Shown here in pieces: positions 1-6,447 of a stretch of DNA of 6,456 nucleotides. Each line of letters starts with the position of its first letter. The stretch's first letter is position 1. Location: contig URZM01000122.1 of NCBI GenBank assembly GCA_900552315.1, positions 1 to 6,456 of the forward strand, given 5' to 3'. The position numbers and the translations under genes are program-made. The DNA is from an uncultured Bacteroidales bacterium. GTDB lineage: Bacteria; Bacteroidota; Bacteroidia; Bacteroidales; Muribaculaceae. Below the pieces are notes generated by a model. That model did not search any database and was not told the origin of the DNA. It saw nothing but the letters and a program-made list of their open reading frames with translations.

Positions 1-1130
1 TAGATGTTCACGGGATGGTCTGCGGGCTGGGTGAGCAGATGGAGTATGCGCACCTTGCGTCCCGACTGGGCTGCGGCGCTGAACACCGCCAGGCGGAACT
101 GCTCACGGCTCACGACCTGGGAGCAAGAGAAGGTGAACAGGATGCCACCCGGCCTTATCTTCTCGAAAGCGCGGGCATTGAGCTTGCGATAGCCGAGCAA
201 CCCGTTCTTCAGCGCCCCGCGATGCTTGGCGAAAGCCGGGGGGTCGAGTATTATGAGGTCGTACTCGCCCGTCTGCATCTCCCCCAGATACTTGAAAGCG
301 TCCACAGCCAAAGAGCTGTGGCGGGAGTCACCGGGGAAATTCAGCTCCATGTTCGCGTCGGTAAGGGCAATGGCCTTCCCGGAAGAGTCCACCGAGCAGA
401 CACGCTTCGCGCCGCCCCTCATGGCATATACAGAGAACCCTCCGGTGTAGCAGAACATGTTGAGCACCTCGCGCCCCCGGGCATAGCGCTCCAGCAGGGC
501 GCGGTTGTCGCGCTGGTCCACGAAGAACCCTGTCTTCTGACCGCGCAGCCAGTCGATGTTGAACTGCAGTCCGTTCTCGGTGGCCACGCTGCCGTCATAG
601 CTTCCGAGCAGGTAATCGTTCACGGGGTCGAGATGCGCCTTGTACGGGAGCGTGGTGTCGCTCTTGTAGTAGACGCTGCGTATGCCCGGCAGCGAGGAGA
701 GGCAGTCGGCAATCTCCATGCGGCAAAAGTGCATGCCCGGCGAATGAGCCTGCATCACGGCCGTGGAGCCGTATATGTCCACCACCAGTCCGGGGAGGAA
801 ATCCCCCTCTCCATGCACCAGGCGGAAACAATCGTTGTCAGGGCGCATCAACCCCAGCGCCTCGCGCAAATCATAGGCGCGTCGCAGGCGCTCGGAGAAG
901 AACGATGAGGGGAGCTCCTCCACACCGAAGGCGAGCATGCGCACGGCTATGGAGCCTATCTGCCAGTGCCCCACCCCCACGGTGTCACCCTCATGGGTGA
1001 CCACACGCACGGCGTCGCCCTCTTCCAGGCCGTCGGGCACAGACGCCACGGCTCCGGAGAACACCCACGGGTGGAAGCGCCGCAGGCTCTCGTCCTTGCC
1101 TCGTTTGAGGCGTATCTCAGGTAATGACAT
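1..1130 (-). CDS. rlmI: RlmI-like class I SAM-dependent 23S rRNA (cytosine-C5) methyltransferase, 3' end cut off by window edge
   Basis: The reading frame is open without a stop from ATG at 1130-1128 to the left edge, giving 376 residues. The family is usually about 390-400 residues, so roughly 15-20 C-terminal residues are missing. An N-terminal PUA-type RNA-binding region contains HPWVFSGAV (residues 20-28). The RlmI-type middle part shows GDFLPGLVVDIYG (109-121) and GQKTGFFVDQRDNR (197-210). The Rossmann methyltransferase domain shows the SAM-binding motif VLNMFCYTGGFSVYA (222-236), then DPPAFAK (296-302) and TFSCS (333-337), whose Cys336 is the likely catalytic cysteine. The closing DHPVNI fits the family's C-terminal motif. 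E. coli RlmI makes m5C1962 in 23S rRNA in the cytoplasm; the same target here is inferred. No Shine-Dalgarno sequence or consensus promoter is visible upstream. The 170-bp gap from rseP leaves it open whether the gene is read from the upstream operon. A related COG1092 methyltransferase with another target base is the main alternative. Confidence 0.9.
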   Translation of the reverse strand, partial: MSLPEIRLKRGKDESLRRFHPWVFSGAVASVPDGLEEGDAVRVVTHEGDTVGVGHWQIGSIAVRMLAFGVEELPSSFFSERLRRAYDLREALGLMRPDNDCFRLVHGEGDFLPGLVVDIYGSTAVMQAHSPGMHFCRMEIADCLSSLPGIRSVYYKSDTTLPYKAHLDPVNDYLLGSYDGSVATENGLQFNIDWLRGQKTGFFVDQRDNRALLERYARGREVLNMFCYTGGFSVYAMRGGAKRVCSVDSSGKAIALTDANMELNFPGDSRHSSLAVDAFKYLGEMQTGEYDLIILDPPAFAKHRGALKNGLLGYRKLNARAFEKIRPGGILFTFSCSQVVSREQFRLAVFSAAAQSGRKVRILHLLTQPADHPVNI

Positions 1131-1300
1131 ATCTCAGTATTGTATCAGCTCTTGTTATTATAGGTAAGTATATCAGCATCTCACCGGCATGGCTGTGATT
1201 TATCGCGACCACCGCAGGAAAGAAAGCGGATGCACCAGGGTGCATCCCTACATACATGTCCTGATGCACATTTGACTTATGCGTAAAAAAGGAGTATCAC
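1131..1300. other. Intergenic spacer between rseP and the rRNA methyltransferase gene
   Basis: This 170-bp stretch separates two genes read in the same direction. It holds the palindrome at 1228-1247 and another copy of GATGCAC at 1263-1269. On the minus strand I see no TAnnTTTG element before the methyltransferase start. A TATAAT string occurs at 1162-1157, but this is not the usual Bacteroidota -7 element. The heptamer TATCAGC occurs twice, at 1143-1149 and 1171-1177. No supportable gene is present. Confidence 0.6.
1228..1247. repeat. Short perfect palindrome, REP-like extragenic element or mRNA hairpin
   Basis: GGATGCACC (1228-1236) and GGTGCATCC (1239-1247) are exact reverse complements separated by 2 bases. 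As RNA this would fold as an 8-bp stem with a 4-base loop. It lies 54-73 bases past the rseP stop, in its 3' untranslated region if transcription continues. Read on the minus strand it is followed by the pyrimidine-rich GCTTTCTTTCC rather than a true T-run, so it is at best a weak terminator. The form (TAGGGATGCACC and its complement) resembles short palindromes scattered between genes in many bacteria. That resemblance is from memory and this window holds only one copy. Confidence 0.55.
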
Positions 1301-2761
1301 TTATTTGAACAGGCGCACGATGTCCATGCCGTTGGCATAGAGCAGAAGCAGGATGAGGAGCACCATGCCGGTGATCTGCGCGTACTCCATGAACTTGTCC
1401 GAAGGCTTGCGGCGGAAGATGACCTCGTAGAGCAGGAAGAGCACATGGCCACCGTCCAGGCCGGGTATGGGAAGGATGTTCATAAATGCCAGCGCCACAG
1501 ACAGGAAGGCCGCTATGTTCCAGAAAGCGAACCAGTTCCAAGACTCCGGGAACATGCTGCCGATAGCGCCGAAGCCGCCCACGCTCTGCGCGCCCTCCTT
1601 GGTGAACACATACTTGAGGCTCGAGACATAGTCCACCATCTTCTGATAGCCCTTGGAGATGCCCACGGGGAAGGACTCGAAAAAGCCGTATTTCACCGTG
1701 GTGACATTGAAGAGCTTGCGCAAGTCGTTCTCCAACTGGAAGCCTATCTTGGAAGAGGAGTCGAGCTTGACAGGGATGTCGAGCGTGTCCTTGCCGGCGC
1801 GCACCACCGTAATCTTGACCGTCTGTCCGGCCTTTCCCTCCAGAGAGGGCAAGAACTCAGTGGCGCCCACGCGGGCGGTATCATTGACAGCGATAATCTC
1901 GTCACCCTCGCGCAGGCCGGCCTTGCGGCTGCTCTCATTGGCTATGGAGTGTATCACCACCGGTATGTCCATCTCCATGAAGGCTATACCACGCTTGTCA
2001 GTCTCCGCCCCCTTCTCCATCTGCATCAGGAAATCGGAAGGGAGATTGATTACGGTATCCCGACCCTGGCGGAGCACCTTGACCTGCCGTGCCGAGCCTA
2101 TGGCGTACATGTCGTCGGCTATTTTTTCCACCGGCTTGCCGTCGGCGGAGAGAGGGATGTCCCCGTCACGGAAACCGGCCTTCTGCGCCACCTCGCTATA
2201 CTTGAGCATCCCCTTGGTGTCCTTGAAGGCGACATGGTCGTCGCCCCACCACCAGGTGATTCCCGCATAAATAAGTATGGCCAGCAGGAAATTGAACAGC
2301 ACGCCGGCCACCATGATGAGCAGCCTCTGCCATGCTGGCTTGGTGCGGAACTCCCAAGGCTTCGGGGGCTGCTTCATCTGCTCGGTGTCCATGGACTCGT
2401 CAATCATGCCGGAAATCTTGCAATAACCGCCCAACGGGAGCCATCCCACCCCGTACTCGGTGTCGCCCCAGAACGATTTCTTGCCCTGAGGCTCCGCAGC
2501 GCCCCCCGCTTCAGGAGAATCCTTCGTGACGACGGTCTGCTCCTCAGGGGCACCCTTCAGTTTTTTCTTCTTTCCGAAAATGGCGAAATATTTCTTCGGC
2601 TTCCACTTGGCCAGCTCAAACCAAGGGTCGAAAAATATATAGAACTTCTCGACCTTCACACCGAACAGGCGGGCGAAAAGGAAATGGCCGAACTCATGGA
2701 TTATAACCAGGATGGCGAAAGCCAGAATCAGCTGCGCCGCTTTAATCAGAAACGTTTCCAA
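1301..2761 (-). CDS. rseP: RseP-family site-2 intramembrane zinc metalloprotease (M50)
   Basis: This inner-membrane protease has 486 residues. The zinc motif HEFGH is at 22-26 in the first membrane helix (about 7-27). A GxG-type loop, GVGWLPLGGYCKI, lies at 104-116. Further membrane helices are at about 145-168, 410-432 and 459-477. The second active-site motif MNILPIPGLDGGH (427-439) supplies the third zinc ligand, Asp436. Two PDZ-like regions lie between (about 172-250 and 255-335; AGLREGDEIIAVN at 281-293 is clearest). Homologues cut anti-sigma factors such as RseA or clear signal-peptide remnants; the substrate here is unknown. The start is TTG at 2761-2759: a TGA stop sits in frame at 2770-2768, and the next Met comes after HEFGH. 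The N-terminus METFLIKA also fits family members as I recall them. A charged insertion occupies about residues 47-97. The gene is 23 bp downstream of dxr and probably co-transcribed with it. Confidence 0.95.
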   Translation of the reverse strand: METFLIKAAQLILAFAILVIIHEFGHFLFARLFGVKVEKFYIFFDPWFELAKWKPKKYFAIFGKKKKLKGAPEEQTVVTKDSPEAGGAAEPQGKKSFWGDTEYGVGWLPLGGYCKISGMIDESMDTEQMKQPPKPWEFRTKPAWQRLLIMVAGVLFNFLLAILIYAGITWWWGDDHVAFKDTKGMLKYSEVAQKAGFRDGDIPLSADGKPVEKIADDMYAIGSARQVKVLRQGRDTVINLPSDFLMQMEKGAETDKRGIAFMEMDIPVVIHSIANESSRKAGLREGDEIIAVNDTARVGATEFLPSLEGKAGQTVKITVVRAGKDTLDIPVKLDSSSKIGFQLENDLRKLFNVTTVKYGFFESFPVGISKGYQKMVDYVSSLKYVFTKEGAQSVGGFGAIGSMFPESWNWFAFWNIAAFLSVALAFMNILPIPGLDGGHVLFLLYEVIFRRKPSDKFMEYAQITGMVLLILLLLYANGMDIVRLFK

Positions 2762-2784
2762 TCTTTTTCAAGTTTTATGTAAAA

Positions 2785-3954
2785 TCAAATCTCAAGACCG
2801 CGCAGCAGCTCTACAGCCTTCTCGCGGGCCAGACGGTTGGTATGCACCAGTGTATCGTAATCTGCGACATGGACGCCGGGTATGGCCTCGAGGGTGGCCT
2901 GCACCAGCCGAGGCATGTCGGTGAAGCGTAAGCGGCCCTCCAGGAAGGCGGCCACAGCCACCTCGTTGGCGGCGTTGAGCACGCACGGCACGGAGCCCCC
3001 GACCTCAATGGCCTCGAAGGCGATGCCGAGCAGAGGGAACTTCTCCATATCCGGAGCCTCGAAAGTCAGGGTGGCGTACTGCTCCAGGCTCAGTGCAGGA
3101 GCCGACGCAGGGAGCCTCTCGGGGTATCCCAAGGCATAGCGTATGGGCAGGTGCATGTCCGGGACGCCGAGCTGCGCCTTCACCGAGCCGTCGGAGAACT
3201 GCACCATGCTGTGGACTATGCTCTGCGGATGCACCACCACCTCTATCTTGCGGGGCGGACACCCGAACAGCCACCGGGCCTCGATCATCTCGAACCCCTT
3301 GTTCATCATGGAGGCGGAGTCGATGGTCACCTTCGCCCCCATGTCCCAGTTGGGATGGCGCAACGCGTCGGCGACGGTGACATGCTCCAGGCGCTCGCGT
3401 GTCAAGGTGCGGAAAGGTCCGCCGCTGGCCGTGAGTATTATCTTGTCGGCATGGCGGACGTCCTCGCCTTCAAGGCACTGGAATATGGCCGAGTGCTCGC
3501 TGTCCACCGGGACTATGGAGGCGCCGTGGCGGGGCAGCATGGCGCTGATAAGCTCACCGCCCACCACAAGAGTCTCCTTGTTGGCCAAGGCTATGCGCTT
3601 GCCGGCCCTGATCGCGCTCATGGTAGGTTCCAGCCCGCTGTAGCCCACCATGGCGGTGACCACGGTATGGACCGGCTCGAGAGCAGCGCTCTCGGCGATC
3701 GCATCGGGCCCGGCCATCACCTCCACGGGCAGGTCCGCGAGGGCCTCACGCAATGCGGGCAACAGCTCGTGGCGGGCTATCACCACCCTGGCAGGCCTGA
3801 AGCGCCTGGCCTGCTCGGCCAGCAGGGCGACGTTGCTGCCGGCCGTGAGCACGTATGCCCGGAAACGGTCCGGATACTCGGCTATGATGTCGAGCGTCTG
3901 GGTGCCAATGGAGCCGGTGCTGCCCAATATGGCTATATTTCTTATCTCAGTCAT
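2785..3954 (-). CDS. dxr: 1-deoxy-D-xylulose 5-phosphate reductoisomerase (Dxr/IspC)
   Basis: This cytosolic enzyme converts 1-deoxy-D-xylulose 5-phosphate to 2-C-methyl-D-erythritol 4-phosphate with NADPH, the committed step of the MEP isoprenoid pathway. It has 389 residues (E. coli 398). The NADPH-binding motif GSTGSIG is at 11-17 and ALANKETLVVGGE at 122-134. Metal ligands by alignment to E. coli are Asp151 and Glu153 (PVDSEHSAIFQ) and Glu222 (MMNKGFEMIEA). The substrate loop HPNWDMG is at 200-206, followed by HPQSIVHSMVQF (242-253) and LNAANEVAV (326-334). All expected catalytic residues are present. ATG at 3954 is chosen because MTEIRNIAILGSTGSIG is the normal N-terminus; a longer 411-residue reading from 4020 would run into the end of the upstream gene. 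The gaps are 19 bp to the M23-like gene and 23 bp to rseP. No Shine-Dalgarno sequence is seen. Confidence 0.97.
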   Translation of the reverse strand: MTEIRNIAILGSTGSIGTQTLDIIAEYPDRFRAYVLTAGSNVALLAEQARRFRPARVVIARHELLPALREALADLPVEVMAGPDAIAESAALEPVHTVVTAMVGYSGLEPTMSAIRAGKRIALANKETLVVGGELISAMLPRHGASIVPVDSEHSAIFQCLEGEDVRHADKIILTASGGPFRTLTRERLEHVTVADALRHPNWDMGAKVTIDSASMMNKGFEMIEARWLFGCPPRKIEVVVHPQSIVHSMVQFSDGSVKAQLGVPDMHLPIRYALGYPERLPASAPALSLEQYATLTFEAPDMEKFPLLGIAFEAIEVGGSVPCVLNAANEVAVAAFLEGRLRFTDMPRLVQATLEAIPGVHVADYDTLVHTNRLAREKAVELLRGLEI

Positions 3955-3973
3955 GTTAGAATAATCAGTCGTT

Positions 3974-4849
3974 TCACAATTTGCCCCTTGGGGCGGCGAT
4001 GTCCTCCTGCTCCTCCACACGCCTTGAGCGGCACAGGTAGTCGCCGGGTATGAGCCGCGTGCCCTCCCGCCACATCTCTATGCCAACCGAGACATTGCGC
4101 AGAGTGGCACGCTCCGGAGCCAGAGTGATTCGTTGGCCCGCCAACACGGCATCGCCCTTGTCCACCAGCGGGACTCCCAGATGCGAGTATCGTGTAAGGA
4201 ATCCCCTGCGGCTCTGGACCATGAGGGAATAAGAGCCCTCGGCAGGGTCATAGACACGATCCACCACATGACCGTCAGCGATGGCGTTGACTCCCACGCC
4301 GACGGGCATGATGATCTGCAGCACTTGCGCCGTGCGCGTGTCGCCCACCACTATACCCTCTTCAGTGGGGTCGGCGAACAGCACTGCGTCGGCCGCCACC
4401 GGAGAGAGCACGTTGAGATTGTATTTCTCGCGCTCCTCCATCATGGAGACAAAGCGGCGCTCCGCCGGGGAGGCCGTCTTCAGCGAGTCCAGCGGCAGGG
4501 GCGCCATGCGCCGGGAGGCATGCACGGAGTCGCGAGGCTCACGGTCGGTGTCCATCAGCGTCACCACATTGTCGAGATATGCCTGGTTGGAAGCCATGAC
4601 CAGCCCCAGGGTGTCGAGCCTGGCCAAGGACCCTATGACCTGTGTGCGCTCACTGTCGGTGATGAATCCCGGGACGCGACGCTTTATGGGGGACAGGAAA
4701 ACCAAGGCAGCACCCAGCCCCATGAAGAGCATGGCGCAGACAGAGAGCGTGCACACGAGCCGCACACGGCTTATCCGCACGCTCCACACCTTGCTCAGAC
4801 GCCCGGCGTCCTCGAGGGTGACCCTGTATTTCCTCAGCCTGAAGCCCAT
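3974..4849 (-). CDS. Membrane-anchored, degenerate M23/LytM-like protein (probably not an active peptidase)
   Basis: The protein has 291 residues. A basic N-terminus is followed by one hydrophobic helix (about 31-52) and SPIKRRVPGF (53-62), resembling the membrane-proximal motif of Bacteroidota M23 proteins. A probably helical periplasmic stretch (about 63-145) leads to a LytM-like fold at about 147-270, with AIADGHVVDRVYD (189-201), LTRYSHLG (218-225), KGDAVLAGQRI (231-241) and VGIEMWREG (255-263). The HxxxD zinc motif has no counterpart; the aligned stretch reads TAQVLQI. The last HxH is replaced by VGIEMW. Only the YSHL histidine (223) remains. It may thus bind peptidoglycan or regulate another hydrolase, like the degenerate LytM protein EnvC; this is inference. 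ATG at 4849-4847 is the first start after an in-frame TGA (4873-4871) and lies just below a consensus promoter. It is first gene of the operon with dxr and rseP. Confidence 0.85.
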   Translation of the reverse strand: MGFRLRKYRVTLEDAGRLSKVWSVRISRVRLVCTLSVCAMLFMGLGAALVFLSPIKRRVPGFITDSERTQVIGSLARLDTLGLVMASNQAYLDNVVTLMDTDREPRDSVHASRRMAPLPLDSLKTASPAERRFVSMMEEREKYNLNVLSPVAADAVLFADPTEEGIVVGDTRTAQVLQIIMPVGVGVNAIADGHVVDRVYDPAEGSYSLMVQSRRGFLTRYSHLGVPLVDKGDAVLAGQRITLAPERATLRNVSVGIEMWREGTRLIPGDYLCRSRRVEEQEDIAAPRGKL

Positions 4850-4878
4850 GGGAGAAGAAGCATCACTTTTTCAAACTG

Positions 4879-4910
4879 CAAAATTAAGCAAATACCCCCG
4901 ATTTTGCAAA
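4879..4910 (-). promoter_or_regulatory. Bacteroidota-type promoter for the M23-like/dxr/rseP operon
   Basis: On the minus strand a -33 element TTTG (4910-4907) is followed after 20 bases by TAATTTTG (4886-4879), an exact match to the TAnnTTTG -7 consensus of the Bacteroidota housekeeping sigma factor. Both sequence and spacing are as expected. Transcription should begin near 4872, leaving a leader of about 20-25 bases before ATG at 4849. No start site has been measured. Confidence 0.8.
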
Positions 4911-5034
4911 CACACGCCGGGGACATCGCGGCACGTGGCCGCAGGCACGGGGGCAGAAAACGTGCCTCCCGAGCATACGATAACCCGAGAAAGTGGCGAA
5001 CCTGCGGGCGTAGAAAGCCCGGGCATCTATAATA

Positions 5035-5046
5035 TTTTTTAAAAAA
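5035..5046. promoter_or_regulatory. A/T palindrome just upstream of the OmpA promoter, possible UP-like element
   Basis: Six T are followed by six A, a perfect 12-bp palindrome inside a longer A/T stretch (about 5028-5060). It ends 22 bp before the -33 element of the OmpA promoter. A/T tracts at this distance can bind the RNA polymerase alpha subunit or bend DNA; either role here is inferred from position and composition only. Confidence 0.35.
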
Positions 5047-5068
5047 TTTAACAATTATACGGGGGTAA

Positions 5069-5100
5069 TTTGTTAAATCCAAAAAAGAATTATATCTTTG
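5069..5100 (+). promoter_or_regulatory. Bacteroidota-type promoter for the OmpA-family gene
   Basis: TTTG (5069-5072), a 20-base spacer and TATCTTTG (5093-5100) match the -33 TTTG and -7 TAnnTTTG consensus exactly. Transcription should begin near 5107, giving a leader of about 78 bases. The leader ends in an A/T-rich stretch without a Shine-Dalgarno sequence, as is common for strongly expressed Bacteroidota genes. The hexamer TTTGCG is repeated at 5097-5102 and 5108-5113, and CAAATTTG (5104-5111) is a palindrome over the expected start site. Confidence 0.85.
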
Positions 5101-5184
5101 CGCCAAATTTGCGAACCAACTCCGGCGTGGGTTGTTTCTTAAATAAACTGAAATTATTGATTGTAGAACTAAATAAAGTTAATT

Positions 5185-6447
5185 ATGAAAGTTAGAAATC
5201 TTTATTTCGGGGCAGCCGTTGCAGCCGTGGCTCTCTGCGCTTCCGCTGAAGCCTACGGCCAGCAGACCGTCTATGTGGACGAGACCGTAGCCGTGACCGA
5301 CTTCGAATGTGACAACAACGACCACTATTTCTCCAACTGGCGCAACAACTGGTTCATCCAGCTTGGCGCAGGCATCAACCAGCCCTTCGTGGAGAAAGGC
5401 ACAGGTGTAGACCGTGACATCAAGGACATTGACCGCAAGCGCATGACAGTGGCTTACAATTTCGGCTTCGGCCGTTGGTTCAGCCCCTACATCGGCTTCC
5501 GCATCAACGCCATCGGCGGCGCCCTGCACTGGGACAACCCGACCAAGGCACAGCCCTACAACGGCTGGACACGCGCCAAGCACGTGAACGTGAATTTCGA
5601 GCTGATGTGGGATATGTTCAACTCGCTGGGCGGCGTGAACCCCAACCGCGTGTTCTCCATCATCCCGTTCGCAGGCTTCGGCGGTGACTACATGTGGCGC
5701 ATCCACGACTCCGAGGGTCGTTTCGCAGCCGGCTCCAACATCAACGGCAAGGGTGACCAGGGCATCAAGGACGAGAGCTGGACTCTGCCCGTGACCGCCG
5801 GTATCCAGTTCCGTTTCCGTCTGTGCAAGTATGTGGATTTCTTCGCAGAGGCCCGCGCCACATTCTACGGCGACAACTGGAACAACTGCTCATACGGCGA
5901 CCCCATCGAGGCCAACGTACAGGCACTGGGCGGCTTCAACATCAATTTCGGCGGCCGCGGCTGGGGCACATTCAACGAGTGTGACTACATAGGCAAGATT
6001 GCCGACCTCAACAACCAGGTGAACGGCCTGCGCAGCGAGCTTCTCGGCACCCAGCAGGCTCTGGCAGCCTGCGAGGCACAGCTCCCCTGCCCCGAGCCCG
6101 TGGTACAGAAGGACTGCGCCAACGCTCCTCTCATGACCACCGTACGCTTCACCATCAACTCCGCCAAGATCATGCCTACCGAGGAGGTTAACGTCTACAA
6201 CATGGCAGAGTGGCTGAAGGCCAACCCCAACGAGAAGGTGAACATCGTAGGCTACGCAGACAAGGACACCGGCACGGCCGCATATAACCTGAAGCTCTCC
6301 GAGAAGCGTGCCAACGCCGTGGCTGACGCTCTGGTGAATACCTACGGCATCTCACGCGACCGCCTGAACATCCGCTTCGACGGCTCCGACGTACAGCCTT
6401 ACAGCACCAACGACTGGAACCGTATCGTGATCTTCACGCAGAAGTAA
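5185..6447 (+). CDS. OmpA-family outer-membrane protein with C-terminal peptidoglycan-binding domain
   Basis: The protein has 420 residues. A signal peptide at about 1-23 or 1-25 ends in ASAEA or AYG. Residues about 54-260 alternate polar and aromatic/hydrophobic residues as in an outer-membrane beta-barrel, for example NNWFIQLGAGINQPF (54-68) and SWTLPVTAGIQFRFR (198-212). A short helical or coiled segment (about 267-299) leads into a Cys/Pro linker (Cys296, Cys302, Cys311). The OmpA-like domain covers about 315-420. In GYADKDTGTAAYNLKLSEKR (356-375), Asp359 and Arg375 match the pair that holds diaminopimelate in Acinetobacter OmpA. The protein should anchor the outer membrane to the wall. 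ATG at 5185 is supported by an in-frame TAA at 5170-5172 and the signal peptide after it. Strong bias to AAC for Asn, with an excellent promoter, suggests high expression. It is read divergently from the M23-like gene. Only 9 bases follow the stop, so no terminator can be judged. Confidence 0.95.
   Translation: MKVRNLYFGAAVAAVALCASAEAYGQQTVYVDETVAVTDFECDNNDHYFSNWRNNWFIQLGAGINQPFVEKGTGVDRDIKDIDRKRMTVAYNFGFGRWFSPYIGFRINAIGGALHWDNPTKAQPYNGWTRAKHVNVNFELMWDMFNSLGGVNPNRVFSIIPFAGFGGDYMWRIHDSEGRFAAGSNINGKGDQGIKDESWTLPVTAGIQFRFRLCKYVDFFAEARATFYGDNWNNCSYGDPIEANVQALGGFNINFGGRGWGTFNECDYIGKIADLNNQVNGLRSELLGTQQALAACEAQLPCPEPVVQKDCANAPLMTTVRFTINSAKIMPTEEVNVYNMAEWLKANPNEKVNIVGYADKDTGTAAYNLKLSEKRANAVADALVNTYGISRDRLNIRFDGSDVQPYSTNDWNRIVIFTQK

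Larger units (their letters stand above)
4850..5184. other. Divergent intergenic region between the M23-like/dxr/rseP operon and the OmpA gene
   Basis: This 335-bp region holds two outward-facing consensus promoters (4879-4910 minus, 5069-5100 plus). Between them, about 4911-5028 is GC-rich. It includes GGCACG twice in direct orientation (4930-4935, 4944-4949) with an inverted copy CGTGCC (4961-4966), which could form a 6-bp stem with an 11-base loop, and the palindrome GCCCGGGC (5017-5024). The composition then changes sharply to A/T, with TTTTTT followed by AAAAAA at 5035-5046. A 90-codon minus-strand frame spans most of the region but runs through both promoters and shows no recognisable family. 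I see no convincing gene. Confidence 0.7.

Noticed and set aside
15..908. Plus-strand open frame of 297 codons opposite the rRNA methyltransferase gene
   Set aside because: The minus-strand frame has clear family motifs through its whole length. The plus frame has no recognisable domain and is a by-product of GC-rich codon use.
1157..1162. TATAAT on the minus strand as a promoter for the methyltransferase gene
   Set aside because: Bacteroidota housekeeping promoters use TAnnTTTG rather than TATAAT, and I see no partner -33 element at the right distance.
1228..1260. Palindrome as a standard intrinsic terminator
   Set aside because: No run of T follows the stem in either direction; the minus strand gives only a broken pyrimidine tract, so I recorded it as a repeat.
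1445..2782. Plus-strand open frame of 445 codons opposite rseP
   Set aside because: It is unusually long, but it mirrors a gene with all RseP motifs, has a His/Leu/Arg/Gly-rich composition typical of antisense translation, and no recognisable family.
3955..4020. 22-residue N-terminal extension of Dxr
   Set aside because: It would overlap the end of the M23-like gene, and the Dxr fold starts normally at MTEIRNIAILGSTGSIG from 3954.
3151..4053. Plus-strand open frame of 300 codons opposite dxr
   Set aside because: It is antisense to an unmistakable Dxr and crosses the boundary into the next gene; no promoter or domain supports it.
4133..5032. Plus-strand open frame of about 299 codons opposite the M23-like gene, with an overlapping 253-codon frame at 4281-5042
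   Set aside because: Both cross the operon promoter and the GC-rich spacer, and show antisense-type composition without motifs.
4834..5106. Minus-strand 90-codon frame upstream of the M23-like gene
   Set aside because: It runs through both consensus promoters and overlaps the start of the M23-like gene in another frame; its sequence resembles no family I know.
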